From contig CALXZL010000005.1 in NCBI GenBank assembly GCA_944393215.1, positions 1-64,000 of the forward strand: a stretch of DNA of 64,000 nt. Direction: 5' to 3'. Under the pieces are notes generated by a model. It was not told where the DNA came from. It saw only the letters and a list, made by a program, of their open reading frames with translations, and did not search any database. Positions within the stretch are counted from its first letter, which is position 1. Every line of letters begins with the position of its first letter. This document shows, piece by piece, positions 1 to 8,228 of this stretch. The DNA comes from an uncultured Alphaproteobacteria bacterium. GTDB lineage: Bacteria; Pseudomonadota; Alphaproteobacteria; RF32; CAG-239. The position numbers were made by a program, and so were the translations under genes.

Positions 1-253
1 ATAACTAGTCTCATTGCTTGGCTCATAAAAAACACCGGAGCAACGGTGTTTTTTATTTCTCAGCACTGGGATCACCATAAAAAAGAGCGCCTTAATGGCG
101 CTTTTTTTTATGCTAATCAGGCGAGACTATCCAATTCCGACTAATGTCATTGTTTCGCTTCGCTTGCTTGCTCACAATAACTAGTCTCATTGCTTGGCTC
201 ATAAAAAACACCGGAGCAACGGTGTTTTTTATTTCTCAGCACTGGGATCACCA
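1..253. repeat. 77-bp direct repeat with terminator hairpins
   Basis: Positions 1-77 and 177-253 are identical. Each copy holds a hairpin (ACACCG/CGGTGT with flanking A and T runs, about 27-57 and 203-233) and ends in GGGATCACCA, the same ten bases that end the tRNA-Glu gene at 56.7 kb. The copies diverge exactly after that CCA: the first continues into a GAGCGCC/GGCGC hairpin (79-110), the second into an ACGGCAGG/CCTGCCGT hairpin (257-288). This looks like repeated joining at a tRNA 3' end. No complete tRNA is visible here. Confidence 0.8.
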
Positions 254-256
254 ATG

Positions 257-400
257 CAAACGGCAGGTATAAAAACCTGCCGTTTTTCTTTATTTTCCAA
301 GGCTTTCAGCAAGTTCGAATGTTCATTTTTTAAATTTCTGGTTTTGGGAAGTTTTTCCGAACTAGTTTGTACAAAAGTCTTTATTTTTCAATTGGTTATT
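257..400 (+). repeat. dispersed element also present at 40.80-40.95 kb
   Basis: The stretch after the second CCA joint (hairpin ACGGCAGG/CCTGCCGT, then TTTCCAAGGCTTTCA, then AAGTTCG...CGAACT) recurs in diverged form on the minus strand at about 40800-40950, again directly after an ATCACCA sequence. Small open frames across it (for example 194-412) are similar in both copies only because the DNA is related; I do not call them genes. Confidence 0.6.
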
Positions 401-408
401 AATTGCAA

Positions 409-437
409 TTGAAAAGACATCTAATTTAGGATATAAT
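409..437 (+). promoter_or_regulatory. sigma-70 promoter of the ART-like gene
   Basis: TTGAAA at 409-414 and TATAAT at 432-437 are separated by 17 bases, a near-consensus housekeeping promoter placed 35 bases before the start codon at 472. Confidence 0.7.
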
Positions 438-471
438 TGATACAGATTAACCATTTAAATAGGATATGCTG

Positions 472-1236
472 ATGTCAGGTGATTTATTTTTGTATCATGG
501 TTTTAGAAAATCAGAAGATGTTCGCATTGAAAATGCTAACATTCCTGTATCATGCCGAGGAGAAGGTGCCGGCGGACAGAGTGATGGATTTTATGTTTGG
601 AATAATCTGGAAAAAGCAAAAGAGTATTTAGGTGGATATAAATGTGATAATCCTGTTATCTGTAAAATTAAAGTACCAGAAGATGAGGTTAAATATCCTC
701 AATGGCAAATTGATTATGAAGCTTTAGGAAACTTTACCGATACTGATTATGAAAAACAAAAACAGATATGTACAAAGTTAGCTAAGTTATTTGTAAAATA
801 TAAGGAGGAACTTTCTACGTCTTGTAATTATAAAGAAGATTTAAAAAATCTTGGCAAAAATGGATTTGAATTGTTGTTTGCAAATGAGACAAAATATGGT
901 GCCGTAAGAATTTTGATAGAACCTAATAAATCTAACGCCAGACTGGCATTATATGAAGGAAATCTGTTGTATTCCGGTTGTGAACAAGCTCTTAATGATT
1001 ACATGTGCACTCATTCTGACGGATATTTAAAGGAATATAATGAATTATTGAAAGAGGGGCTATCTTGTCATAATGTAGCATTTAAATATGTAGGAAACAA
1101 AGAATTAGAAGTTGTTGATGTTTATGATGGACTAGGCAATAAAAATACTGATTTAACCAAACAATTTTTACCGGAGAAAAAACAGCAGGCTTTGCCTGTG
1201 TCAATGATTTTAAGGAATATGCATTCAAGAAACTAG
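472..1236 (+). CDS. putative ADP-ribosyltransferase-like effector
   Basis: A 254-residue soluble protein with no signal peptide or membrane segment. The N-terminus reads LYHGFRKSE..., and about 30 residues later GQSDGFYVWNNLEKAKEYL. This spacing of a Y-H-G strand and a G-F-Y-x-(T/W)...A helix is like the DUF3990/ART-fold family, whose members transfer ADP-ribose; a catalytic glutamate cannot be assigned by eye. I chose ATG 472 over 466 because AGGA at 461-464 is correctly spaced only from 472. The gene is isolated, has its own promoter, and its 3' tail (1237-1264) matches the tail of the gene at 38959-40707. Function is inferred from weak motif resemblance. Confidence 0.45.
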   Translation: MSGDLFLYHGFRKSEDVRIENANIPVSCRGEGAGGQSDGFYVWNNLEKAKEYLGGYKCDNPVICKIKVPEDEVKYPQWQIDYEALGNFTDTDYEKQKQICTKLAKLFVKYKEELSTSCNYKEDLKNLGKNGFELLFANETKYGAVRILIEPNKSNARLALYEGNLLYSGCEQALNDYMCTHSDGYLKEYNELLKEGLSCHNVAFKYVGNKELEVVDVYDGLGNKNTDLTKQFLPEKKQQALPVSMILRNMHSRN

Positions 1237-1264
1237 CTCGTAAACCGTGAGTTAAGCATCACCA
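1237..1264 (+). repeat. 3' tail ending GCATCACCA
   Basis: Immediately after the TAG stop, 28 bases run from CTCGTAAA to AAGCATCACCA. The same tail, with two or three changes, follows the stop codon of the unrelated gene at 38959-40707 (minus strand, 38930-38958). A hairpin-like GGCGTC/GGCG stretch follows at 1271-1290. Confidence 0.7.
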
Positions 1265-1355
1265 TAAAAAAAGGCGTCTTAATGGCGGAATTTGGCATAA
1301 CTCATCAAAAATTTCCGTTTGGTTCTTATTCATTGTAATTTATTTCTCCGTTTTT

Positions 1356-2000
1356 TTAATTTTGAAACAGATACGCGCTAAAGGTATTGTACATGGCTAA
1401 CAGCAACAGCAACCCCAAACTCAACGGTGCTAATACCCTTAATGTGACCAGAAAATATCGCGTGAAGCCTGATGTTACTACTGCCGAACGGTGGATGTTA
1501 TGAATTATGGCTTTCATTGCCGAATAGCCGACAAACAGCGCTATGGTCATGGATACTATCGCCGCCGTAAAGGTTGAAGACAGCCAATCAAACAACTCAA
1601 ATATATTGCGTCCCAATATCTTGATATCCCAAATGCCTGAAAATGATGCCGCTACCGCCGTAAAACCTATCAAAGTAATCACCATTACCATTAACACGGC
1701 ATTGAACCTATTTAGCTTAAACTTATCCATAAACAAATTGGTCAACGCTTCATAAATGGATATTGTCGATGTTATTGTTGCCAATGTCAGCAGAAGATAA
1801 AAAGCTATTGACCAAAATTGTCCGCCCGATAACTGCTGAAAAACAACCGGCAAAGAAATAAAAGTTAACCCCGGACCGGATGTCGGCGGAAGTCCTGCCG
1901 CGAAAACCGCCGGTATTATAATCACCGCACTTAAAATTGCCGCCAGCGTGTCAAAGATTTCTATATTTTTTACGGATTGGAATAAATTTTCTTTTTTCAT
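1356..2000 (-). pseudogene. sodium-dependent transporter (SNF family), C-terminal half
   Basis: The 214 residues match the second half of neurotransmitter:sodium symporter family proteins: a membrane segment beginning LAAILSAVIIIPAVF, the conserved TSGPGLTFISLP, and several further hydrophobic helices. Family members are about 430-450 residues, so the first six or so helices, including most of the sodium and substrate site, are missing. The frame upstream of the ATG meets a TAA within about 30 bases. A GAGGA ribosome site precedes the ATG, so a half-length protein could still be made, but transport activity is unlikely. Confidence 0.7.
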
Positions 2001-2101
2001 TGTTCCTCTTGCTCGTTTATGTGCTTATTTTATTATCCATATTAAAGACTTTTATTTATAAAACATAAACAAGAATTTTTATTTGCTGACATATTGTTTG
2101 G

Positions 2102-2590
2102 TTAATGATGTATATCTCCTACTTTGTCGACAATGATGTGGCTTAATTTATGAATATCTTCTTTTTCCATATCATACAGCGGAAGCGAAAATGCTCCGAA
2201 ACCTATTTTTTCACAGCGCTTTTGGAGTGGATTATATTTATAGCGCATATGTTTCGGGACTCTTAAACTTATCACCGGAAGCTTCTTAAAACAACATTTG
2301 ACCACTCGATACTCTGCCGCAATAATATCATTCCATTTTAACAAATGATTATGGTCTATCTTTATACCTTGTTCCGATATTTCTGCCACTTGATGCTTAA
2401 ACATATATTTATAACCCCACATCAGCAAGGTAACAATAAACAAAGTTATCAACACTTGTAGTTGCCACCAATACCAGCATGCCGGATGTTTTATGCCGCA
2501 GCTTATTAATAGTATCAGCATCAAAAGATTTAATATTAACCAAACATAATTTTTCTTAAACGAATAATAAAATTTTTGCGTGCGAGGCAT
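2102..2590 (-). CDS. two-helix membrane protein with cytoplasmic domain
   Basis: A 162-residue protein: a basic N-terminus, two close membrane segments (about residues 15-32 and 42-62), then a roughly 100-residue soluble tail (QVAEISEQGIKI...LKWNDIIAAEY...). This layout, two helices followed by a small beta-rich domain containing an 'I-x-W-x-D-I' strand, is typical of bacterial PH-like (YdbT/STM3941-like) membrane proteins. Function unknown. It stands alone, divergent from the small ORF at 2675. Confidence 0.55.
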   Translation of the reverse strand: MPRTQKFYYSFKKNYVWLILNLLMLILLISCGIKHPACWYWWQLQVLITLFIVTLLMWGYKYMFKHQVAEISEQGIKIDHNHLLKWNDIIAAEYRVVKCCFKKLPVISLRVPKHMRYKYNPLQKRCEKIGFGAFSLPLYDMEKEDIHKLSHIIVDKVGDIHH

Positions 2591-2608
2591 TGTCGTTTCC
2601 TCCTTTGC

Positions 2609-2636
2609 TTGATTATTTCTTCCGTTATTGTATCAT
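2609..2636 (+). promoter_or_regulatory. promoter for small ORF
   Basis: TTGATT at 2609-2614 and TATCAT at 2631-2636 with a 16-base spacer, pointing at the 29-codon ORF at 2675 and its terminator. Confidence 0.45.
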
Positions 2637-2674
2637 AGATTATAGAGCTTGAACAGTTTTTCTATGAGATAAAT

Positions 2675-2764
2675 ATGGATTTTAACATTTCTGACATATG
2701 TTACGTAATTTTGGAAGTTATTCTCGGGGCTGTTGCTCTTTATTTTTATTCATCCAGAAAATAG
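2675..2764 (+). CDS. 29-residue single-helix membrane peptide (candidate)
   Basis: ATG at 2675 opens a 29-codon frame reading MDFNISDI, then a hydrophobic stretch of about 17 residues, then YSSRK and TAG. One membrane helix with a positive C-terminal end is typical of small inner-membrane peptides. It sits between a promoter-like sequence (2609-2636) and a strong terminator (2779-2815), a complete transcription unit with no other gene in it. The ribosome site (ATGAGAT) is weak. It is too short to identify by homology, so this is a candidate only. Confidence 0.4.
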   Translation: MDFNISDICYVILEVILGAVALYFYSSRK

Positions 2765-2778
2765 CTTAAATATAAAAG

Positions 2779-2815
2779 AAAAAGCATTTCTCCCTGCAGT
2801 GAGAAATGCTTTTTT
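2779..2815. terminator. intrinsic terminator
   Basis: AAAAAGCATTTCTC and its complement GAGAAATGCTTTTT enclose an 8-base loop, with T runs outside on the plus strand and A runs on the other side. It can serve both the small ORF (plus) and the FHA-like gene ending at 2848 (minus). Confidence 0.75.
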
Positions 2816-2847
2816 GTTTGTTTTGTTTGTCAAGCCGTACGAAACGC

Positions 2848-3183
2848 TTATTCCAATATTACCGCTGTTCCGTACAAGGAGCAGTCATACAGTTTGAACT
2901 GCTCGCCTTCGTGCGTAATGTAGCAGTGAAGTCTGGAAATGTCCGGAAGATCAACCTCGATGTCCATTTCACTGTCAAGACCAAGACCAATGGTAAACGC
3001 TGCATCCTCTTTCAAAGCTTTAAGAGCCTCGATATGATCTTTCAGGTTGATACGTTTGTGGCTACACTTAGCATAGCTATCACCGAATTCCACAATCGGC
3101 GCATTTTCTTCCTTGAAGATACACAACAAGGTTACTTTTCTTCCGTGTTCCACTGCTGTCTGTTTAGCTTCCCTAATTTTCAT
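2848..3183 (-). CDS. small FHA-like domain protein
   Basis: A 111-residue soluble protein. The C-terminal half reads FTIGLGLDSEMDIEV...ISRLHCYITHEG...LYDCSLYGTAVI, which follows the forkhead-associated (FHA) pattern G-R...S-R-x-H...D-x-S-x-G-T. The SRxH and the D..S..G..V elements are present, but the first conserved arginine (GR) is replaced by leucine, so phosphothreonine binding may be altered. The N-terminal 50 residues are unlike a kinase or other known partner. It is preceded by a long, apparently untranslated leader. No ribosome site is clear. Confidence 0.45.
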   Translation of the reverse strand: MKIREAKQTAVEHGRKVTLLCIFKEENAPIVEFGDSYAKCSHKRINLKDHIEALKALKEDAAFTIGLGLDSEMDIEVDLPDISRLHCYITHEGEQFKLYDCSLYGTAVILE

Positions 3184-3523
3184 ACGCTTTCTGCCTATTC
3201 ATGTCCTTTCGAACCTTTTAGCCGGCAGTCATTTTTAAAACAGATCTTAAATCTCTCGGGGAGTTTTCAATTCATTTTAAGCTTGTTAACCTTGATAACA
3301 TCCCGTTACCAGCGGTAGCCCTCGCACTTAAACTTAAAACAAATCTTATTATCTCGTATCCCTGCTTATCTAAAACCTGCCCCTGATTACACCTGCAACA
3401 AAATACAGATTGCGCTCAGAGTGTGAATAAAATAATCTATTTATAATTAATTGATGGAACTATTCATAACACTTTATTTTTTTTTGGCAAGCATTATTTT
3501 TGTCAATTTTTATCTTTTCTTTT
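3184..3523 (-). other. 340-bp leader or intergenic region
   Basis: No convincing coding frame on either strand. On the minus strand a TTGACA lies near 3494-3499, so this may be a long 5' leader of the gene at 2848-3183 or hold a small RNA. I cannot assign a known RNA family. Confidence 0.3.
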
Positions 3524-3997
3524 TTATTCCGTAATTTCAGCTACTTGTAATCTGACTATTTTGCTTAAATCTGCCAATGTTGTTTCTATTTGGCTGCCAA
3601 TCCGACCTCCGCTGTATATAATGCTGGAAAAATTTTTTGCACTTGCATCTATTGTGACCGGAAATGCCTTCTTCATTCCTATCGGAGAACAGCCGCCATG
3701 GATATAACCCGTTGTCGGTAATAAATCTTTTGATTTTAACATCTCGACGTTTTTTTCTCCGACAGCTCCCGCGGCTTTTTTCAAATCCAGTTCCTTTTCT
3801 ACCGGTATCATAAAAACATAGTTCTTTTTACTCTTGCTTACCGTGACCAACGTCTTAAATACCTGTTCTGGATTTTCTCCCAATATTGCGGCAACTTCCG
3901 AGCCGCTTAATGCCACACTTCCGTCATAACTATAACTTTTATACTTGATTTTATGTGCGTCCAAAATACGCATTACATTGGTTTTGCTTTCCGTCAT
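3524..3997 (-). CDS. ybaK: Cys-tRNA(Pro)/aminoacyl-tRNA deacylase YbaK
   Basis: A 157-residue single-domain editing protein of the YbaK/EbsC family, which hydrolyses mischarged Cys-tRNA(Pro) in the cytoplasm. Visible family marks are K-T-L-V (residues about 48-51), the strand 'NYVFMIPVEKELDLKKAA', and the C-terminal GY-x-x-GG-C-S-P-(I/F)-G motif followed by K-K-A-F-P-V-x-I-D. The length is normal. AAGGA precedes the ATG. A small hairpin (about 4011-4036) separates it from the two upstream genes. Confidence 0.88.
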   Translation of the reverse strand: MTESKTNVMRILDAHKIKYKSYSYDGSVALSGSEVAAILGENPEQVFKTLVTVSKSKKNYVFMIPVEKELDLKKAAGAVGEKNVEMLKSKDLLPTTGYIHGGCSPIGMKKAFPVTIDASAKNFSSIIYSGGRIGSQIETTLADLSKIVRLQVAEITE

Positions 3998-4010
3998 CTT
4001 TTTTCCTTTG

Positions 4011-4036
4011 CAAAAAACCCGCCTGACGGCGGATCT
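4011..4036 (-). terminator. terminator hairpin between 4038 gene and ybaK
   Basis: CCGCC/GGCGG arms with a TGA loop, followed on the minus strand by a run of T. Confidence 0.6.
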
Positions 4037-4037
4037 T

Positions 4038-4400
4038 TTATTTTTGCTCTTCTTTTGAGAGCATTAATTCTTCCCAACTTTTTAGACCTATCTTTTGCCA
4101 ATCCAGCGGAATTTTCTCAACATGCTGCATTTGTGCTATATAACTGTCTTTGATGTTTTCCAATATCATTTCTACTATTATCACTTCCGAAACTTTTCTT
4201 AAGTGATCTCGAACCGACGGATGAATATAGTCTAATATTATATTCTGATCTCCGTTGCGGCGAAATAAAGCATGATCATTACCATCATAGATTATTATCG
4301 GTGTTTGCGGTTGCTCTTTTTTGGCTTCTATAAAAAAATAGACTTCTCCTTCTTCTCCTTCCGCCACCATAAATTTTTTCTCGGTTGTATAATTTGCCAT
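4038..4400 (-). CDS. hypothetical protein
   Basis: A 120-residue soluble protein, MANYTTEKKF to SKEEQK, rich in acidic and basic residues, with no signal, membrane helix or motif that I recognise. The start at 4400 is chosen because AGGA sits six bases upstream; the longer open frame upstream overlaps the preceding gene. It follows the gene at 4409-4729 by eight bases, so the two are probably co-transcribed. Confidence 0.6.
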   Translation of the reverse strand: MANYTTEKKFMVAEGEEGEVYFFIEAKKEQPQTPIIIYDGNDHALFRRNGDQNIILDYIHPSVRDHLRKVSEVIIVEMILENIKDSYIAQMQHVEKIPLDWQKIGLKSWEELMLSKEEQK

Positions 4401-4408
4401 GCTTGATC

Positions 4409-4729
4409 CTATCTTCCCATTTGTTTGGTTGCCAACAACGCTGCTCGAGTTGCTTTTTCTTGCTCTTTTTCTCGTTCTTTTCTTAATGCTCGACCAAATG
4501 CCAAGGCACTGACTGCCAATATGGCACCGCCTATAGCTCCCGCCAGTAAACCGTTCTGTTTGCCCGACAGCTCTATTCCGGCATGTCCATCCGGACCTAT
4601 ATATTTTTCCGGTGCTTGTTTCTTTACGTCTTGTACTAATTCTGTCATGCTCCAGCCTGCGCCCACTGTGCCGCACATCGCCGTTACCAGCATGATTTTA
4701 TTTAAGTTTTTTTCTATATTCATTGACAT
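4409..4729 (-). CDS. hypothetical membrane protein
   Basis: A 106-residue protein with a hydrophobic stretch near the N-terminus (about residues 10-28), a glycine-rich membrane helix around residues 60-80 (GLLAGAIGGAILAVSALAFG), and a highly charged tail (RKEREKEQEKATR). No known family recognised. It is the first gene of a two-gene unit with 4038-4400. Confidence 0.6.
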   Translation of the reverse strand: MSMNIEKNLNKIMLVTAMCGTVGAGWSMTELVQDVKKQAPEKYIGPDGHAGIELSGKQNGLLAGAIGGAILAVSALAFGRALRKEREKEQEKATRAALLATKQMGR

Positions 4730-4847
4730 ATTTCGTTTCCCTGTTTTTTTGTTTATTTATATCTAATGTACCATTTTAGACAAATTTTGTCAATATTACT
4801 TCTCATCTCTTTTTGCTTCTAGCACTTATCTCTTAAAAAGACGTAAA

Positions 4848-4882
4848 AAAATCCCCTCTTTTGTTGCTCAAGAAGGGATTTT
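4848..4882 (-). terminator. sodB terminator
   Basis: AATCCC...GGGATT-type hairpin with a run of seven T on the minus strand just after the sodB stop codon. Confidence 0.75.
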
Positions 4883-4888
4883 GAAAAT

Positions 4889-5461
4889 TTAGTCTTGGTA
4901 CGCGGCTAAATTAGTCAGAAAGGCTTCAACAAAATCTGCTCGGCGGTTCTGATAATCAAGATAATAAGCATGTTCCCAAACATCTACCGTCAGCAACGGT
5001 TTTATGCCATGCGCTATCGGGGTATCGGCATTGGAGGTCTTCATTATGGCTAATTTTCCGTCTTTTTCAACCAGCCATGCCCAGCCGCTGCCAAACTGAC
5101 TTACTGCCGCATTTTTGAATTCTTCGTGAAATTTTTCATAACTACCGAAATCTTTTTCCAAACGGGCAAGTATTGTCCCTTGCGGTTTTCCTCCGCCTTT
5201 TTTCATGCACTTCCAGAAAAATGCATGATTCCATGCTTGTGCCGCATTGTTAAAAATTCCGATATATTCCGCTTTGCCCGCAGTTGCTTGGATGATTGCT
5301 TCCAAACTCATGGTGGCAAATTCTGAACCTGAAATTAGCTTATTTAAATTTTCAACATATGTTCTATGGTGTTTGCCGTAATGAAATTCCAGCGTTTTCT
5401 CCGATATGTATGGCTCCAGCGCATTTTTTTCATAGGGTAACGGCGATAATTCAAAGCTCAT
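4889..5461 (-). CDS. sodB: superoxide dismutase (Fe type)
   Basis: A 190-residue cytoplasmic enzyme converting superoxide to oxygen and hydrogen peroxide. Metal ligands are at the expected places: His27 in LEFHYGKHH, His in AWNHAFFW near residue 79, and Asp and His in DVWEHAYYLDY near 163-167. FNNAAQAWNH and the GSGWAW motif favour iron over manganese. The length is normal. A terminator follows. The gene lies just downstream of fliI-fliJ but is probably separately expressed. Confidence 0.93.
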   Translation of the reverse strand: MSFELSPLPYEKNALEPYISEKTLEFHYGKHHRTYVENLNKLISGSEFATMSLEAIIQATAGKAEYIGIFNNAAQAWNHAFFWKCMKKGGGKPQGTILARLEKDFGSYEKFHEEFKNAAVSQFGSGWAWLVEKDGKLAIMKTSNADTPIAHGIKPLLTVDVWEHAYYLDYQNRRADFVEAFLTNLAAYQD

Positions 5462-5475
5462 TTTTTGCTCCTTTC

Positions 5476-5904
5476 TTATTCTTTGTTGGCTTTTTTATTT
5501 TTTATATAATTATTGGTTCCGATTTCATCAAGCATCTTTTGAGTTTTTAAATCTTCTTCTTTTGCTAAAGCTTCTTTTCTTTGTCGGTCTACTATCTCAT
5601 ATGTTTTTTGTTCTTTGAACATATCTGATATAATGTCTCGGATTTTGGCTATTTCTTCTCGGACTTTTGTTAGTGCTTCTTCAAGTTGTTCTCTTGTTTG
5701 CAGATATTTTTTGGTATATGCTCCAAAATCACCTATACTGCCGTGTTGAGCGGCAAAATCCTTTTCTTGCTCATATTCTTGTTGCAACCGACGCAAATCA
5801 CTCAAAACTTTTTCTTCTTTATTTTGAAGTTCGACCATGATTTTGCGTTGTTCGTCGATTTTGAACTTTTGTATGCGTTCCAATGTTTTCAAAGAATTTT
5901 TCAT
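5476..5904 (-). CDS. fliJ: flagellar export chaperone FliJ-like
   Basis: A 142-residue protein that is almost all coiled coil (LQNKEEKVLSDLRRLQQEYEQEKDF...), with the FliJ/YscO layout. FliJ is the stalk-like subunit of the flagellar type III export ATPase. It starts nine bases after the end of fliI on the same strand, the standard fliI-fliJ pair. Sequence alone is weak because coiled coils look alike; the context makes the call. Confidence 0.8.
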   Translation of the reverse strand: MKNSLKTLERIQKFKIDEQRKIMVELQNKEEKVLSDLRRLQQEYEQEKDFAAQHGSIGDFGAYTKKYLQTREQLEEALTKVREEIAKIRDIISDMFKEQKTYEIVDRQRKEALAKEEDLKTQKMLDEIGTNNYIKNKKANKE

Positions 5905-5912
5905 TTGCCTGC

Positions 5913-7247
5913 TCAGCCTTTATACGGCGTATTCAATATCTCTTGCAATAACTCATAACCTTCGGCAAGACTATAACGCTCGGTCTTTTTCTGACTTAAA
6001 AATTCTTCTATCTTCGGATAATAGAATATGGCTTCATCAACTTCTTGATTTGAACCTTTCTTATATGCCCCCAAACGAATCAATTCTGCCATGTCTTCGT
6101 AGCTTGCTATATATTTTCTGGCTTTATTGACAAGTTGTGTTTCTTCCGGCGTGTTACAATCCGGCATGGTTCTTGAGATGCTTCTTAAGATGTTTATTGC
6201 CGGATATCTGTTTCTTTCCGCTATGGCTCGATCCAATACGATGTGTCCGTCCAAAATTGAACGAACCGCATCTGCTATCGGCTCATTATGATCATCTCCG
6301 TCCACCAAAACCGTAAACAGCCCGGTTATTGTTCCGTTTCCCGTTCCCGGACCTGCTCGCTCCAACAGCCGCGGTAATTCTGCAAAAACACTCGGCGTAT
6401 AACCTTTGGAGGCAGGCGGTTCTCCGATACTTAATGAAATTTCTCTTTGCGCCATGGCAAAACGTGTGATTGAATCCATCATACAAAGCACATTTTGGTT
6501 TTCATCTCTAAAATATTCCGAAACCGCCATGGCTACGTATGCGGCTTGCCTTCTCATCAGCGGACTTTCATCCGAAGTTGCCAATACTAATACCGATTTT
6601 GCCAAGCCGGATTCGCCCAACGTATCTTCAACAAACTCTTTGGCTTCTCTGCCTCTTTCTCCTATAAGCCCGATGACAGATACATCCGAATCGGTATTTT
6701 TTGCCATCATGGACATTAAGGTAGACTTTCCCACTCCCGAACCGGCAAAGATTCCCATACGCTGACCTTTACAGATGGTGATAAACGTATTGACCGCTTT
6801 TACCCCCAAATCAACTTTGCCTTTTACTCTGTCTCTAAAGGCTGCCGGCGGCGGAGAACTTTTTATATAATATGGCTTATTGCCCTTAATCAAAGGACCT
6901 TTTCCGTCTATGGCTTCACCAAAGGCATTGATTATCCGTCCCAACCAACTCTTATGCGGATATATTACCGGTGCGGCATTTTCAACTTCTACTTTGCAGC
7001 CCAATCCTATCCCCTGCAATGAACCATAAGGCATAAATATCAGTTTTCCCTGCCGGAAACTGACCAGCTCACAAATTACTTTTTTGCCTTTGTTTATATA
7101 AATATTGCATCTGTCTCCTATGGACATATTGCAACGGATTCCACTTACTTCCACAAACAAGCCTTGCACCGCCGTTACGCGACCATAATAGTCGCTGTCC
7201 GGCAGCTTATTGACCTCTTTGGCTATATTTTCCAGCACTTCCGACAA
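5913..7247 (-). CDS. fliI: flagellum-specific ATPase FliI
   Basis: A 444-residue F1-beta-like ATPase that powers flagellar protein export. The Walker A GSGVGKST lies near residue 170, a Walker B-type strand LCMMDSITRFA near 250, and the FliI/YscN signature PPASKGYTPSVFAELPRLLERAG follows. Length is normal. The gene is divergent from ctrA across about 200 bases and forms a unit with fliJ. No other flagellar genes lie in the window, so motility itself cannot be judged here. Confidence 0.93.
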   Translation of the reverse strand: MSEVLENIAKEVNKLPDSDYYGRVTAVQGLFVEVSGIRCNMSIGDRCNIYINKGKKVICELVSFRQGKLIFMPYGSLQGIGLGCKVEVENAAPVIYPHKSWLGRIINAFGEAIDGKGPLIKGNKPYYIKSSPPPAAFRDRVKGKVDLGVKAVNTFITICKGQRMGIFAGSGVGKSTLMSMMAKNTDSDVSVIGLIGERGREAKEFVEDTLGESGLAKSVLVLATSDESPLMRRQAAYVAMAVSEYFRDENQNVLCMMDSITRFAMAQREISLSIGEPPASKGYTPSVFAELPRLLERAGPGTGNGTITGLFTVLVDGDDHNEPIADAVRSILDGHIVLDRAIAERNRYPAINILRSISRTMPDCNTPEETQLVNKARKYIASYEDMAELIRLGAYKKGSNQEVDEAIFYYPKIEEFLSQKKTERYSLAEGYELLQEILNTPYKG

Positions 7248-7454
7248 AACTCATCTCCATTTCTTACTTGTTCTCCTTTTATCATACTTCCTTTAATTTT
7301 TCAGCTCCGCTCTTCGGTTATTCACAATTCTTATCCTTATTGTCATTTTTTTGTTAATAATTATTAACAGCCTCGTCAAAAAAGTTAACAAATTAAATTT
7401 TAAGAGATATGATGTTTTTATCTTAAAGTTAATGTTTTTTTGGGGATATTTACA

Positions 7455-8141
7455 ATGCGCGTTTTACTTGTGGAAGATGATTATGCCATTTCTCAAAGTA
7501 TTGAAACTATGCTGAAGAAGGAAGGCATGATTGTAGATACTACCGATTTGGGTGAAGATGGCTTGGAAATCGGTAAATTATACGATTATGATATTATCAT
7601 TTTAGATTTGATGTTGCCGGATATGAATGGTTATGAAGTCTTAAAGAGCCTTCGTGCTGCTAAGGTTAATACTCCCGTTCTTATTCTCTCCGGCTTAACA
7701 GAACCTGACAAAAAAGTAAAAGGATTGGGTTACGGTGCTGATGATTATTTGACCAAACCCTTTGATAAATCCGAATTGTTGGCTCGTATTCAAGCCGTGG
7801 TCAGACGCTCCAAAGGGCACTCTAACTCCATTATTCGTACCGGCGAAGTGGAAGTCAACTTAGATACTCAAACCGTGACCGTTGGCAATAAGACTTTGCA
7901 TCTTACCGGTAAAGAGTACGGAATTATGGAATTGTTATCTTTAAGAAAAGGTTCAACGCTTAATAAAGATCAATTTCTTAATCATCTCTATGGCGGTATT
8001 GATGAGCCCGAACTCAAAATTATTGACGTTTTTATTTGCAAACTTCGCAAAAAATTAGAAAAAGCTTCCGGCGGTAAAAATTATATTGAAACCGTTTGGG
8101 GACGAGGTTACGTTTTGCGTGATCCGGATGAGAAAAAATAG
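7455..8141 (+). CDS. ctrA: cell-cycle response regulator CtrA
   Basis: An OmpR-type regulator of 228 residues that controls DNA replication, division and flagellar genes in alphaproteobacteria. The receiver domain (1-115) has the acidic pair at 8-9, phospho-acceptor Asp51 in ILDLMLPD, and the KPF lysine near 104. The winged helix (130-228) contains [20 protein letters not shown] and VWGRGYVL. I start at ATG 7455 (MRVLLVEDD), as in other CtrA proteins, rather than at the TTG 15 bases upstream. TTAA half-sites are dense in the upstream region, which would allow autoregulation, but no exact TTAA-N7-TTAA was confirmed. Confidence 0.93.
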   Translation: MRVLLVEDDYAISQSIETMLKKEGMIVDTTDLGEDGLEIGKLYDYDIIILDLMLPDMNGYEVLKSLRAAKVNTPVLILSGLTEPDKKVKGLGYGADDYLTKPFDKSELLARIQAVVRRSKGHSNSIIRTGEVEVNLDTQTVTVGNKTLHLTGKEYGIMELLSLRKGSTLNKDQFLNHLYGGIDEPELKIIDVFICKLRKKLEKASGGKNYIETVWGRGYVLRDPDEKK

Positions 8142-8156
8142 CTGTATTGTCCATTA

Positions 8157-8226
8157 AAAAAATCCTGCCGTAACAGCAGGATTTTTTTTACCAAAAAAAG
8201 ACCACCCGTTCGGATGGTCTTTTCTT
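8157..8226. terminator. paired terminators between ctrA and malQ
   Basis: Two hairpins: ATCCTGC/GCAGGAT with an eight-T run (8157-8190) closing ctrA, and AAGACCA/TGGTCTT with A and T flanks on both sides (8196-8226), which can close malQ on the minus strand. Confidence 0.8.
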
Positions 8227-8228
8227 TT

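Noticed and set aside
194-412. 72-codon open frame on the plus strand
   Set aside because: Runs through terminator hairpins and a dispersed repeat; resemblance to the frame at 40810-41001 reflects repeated DNA, not a protein.
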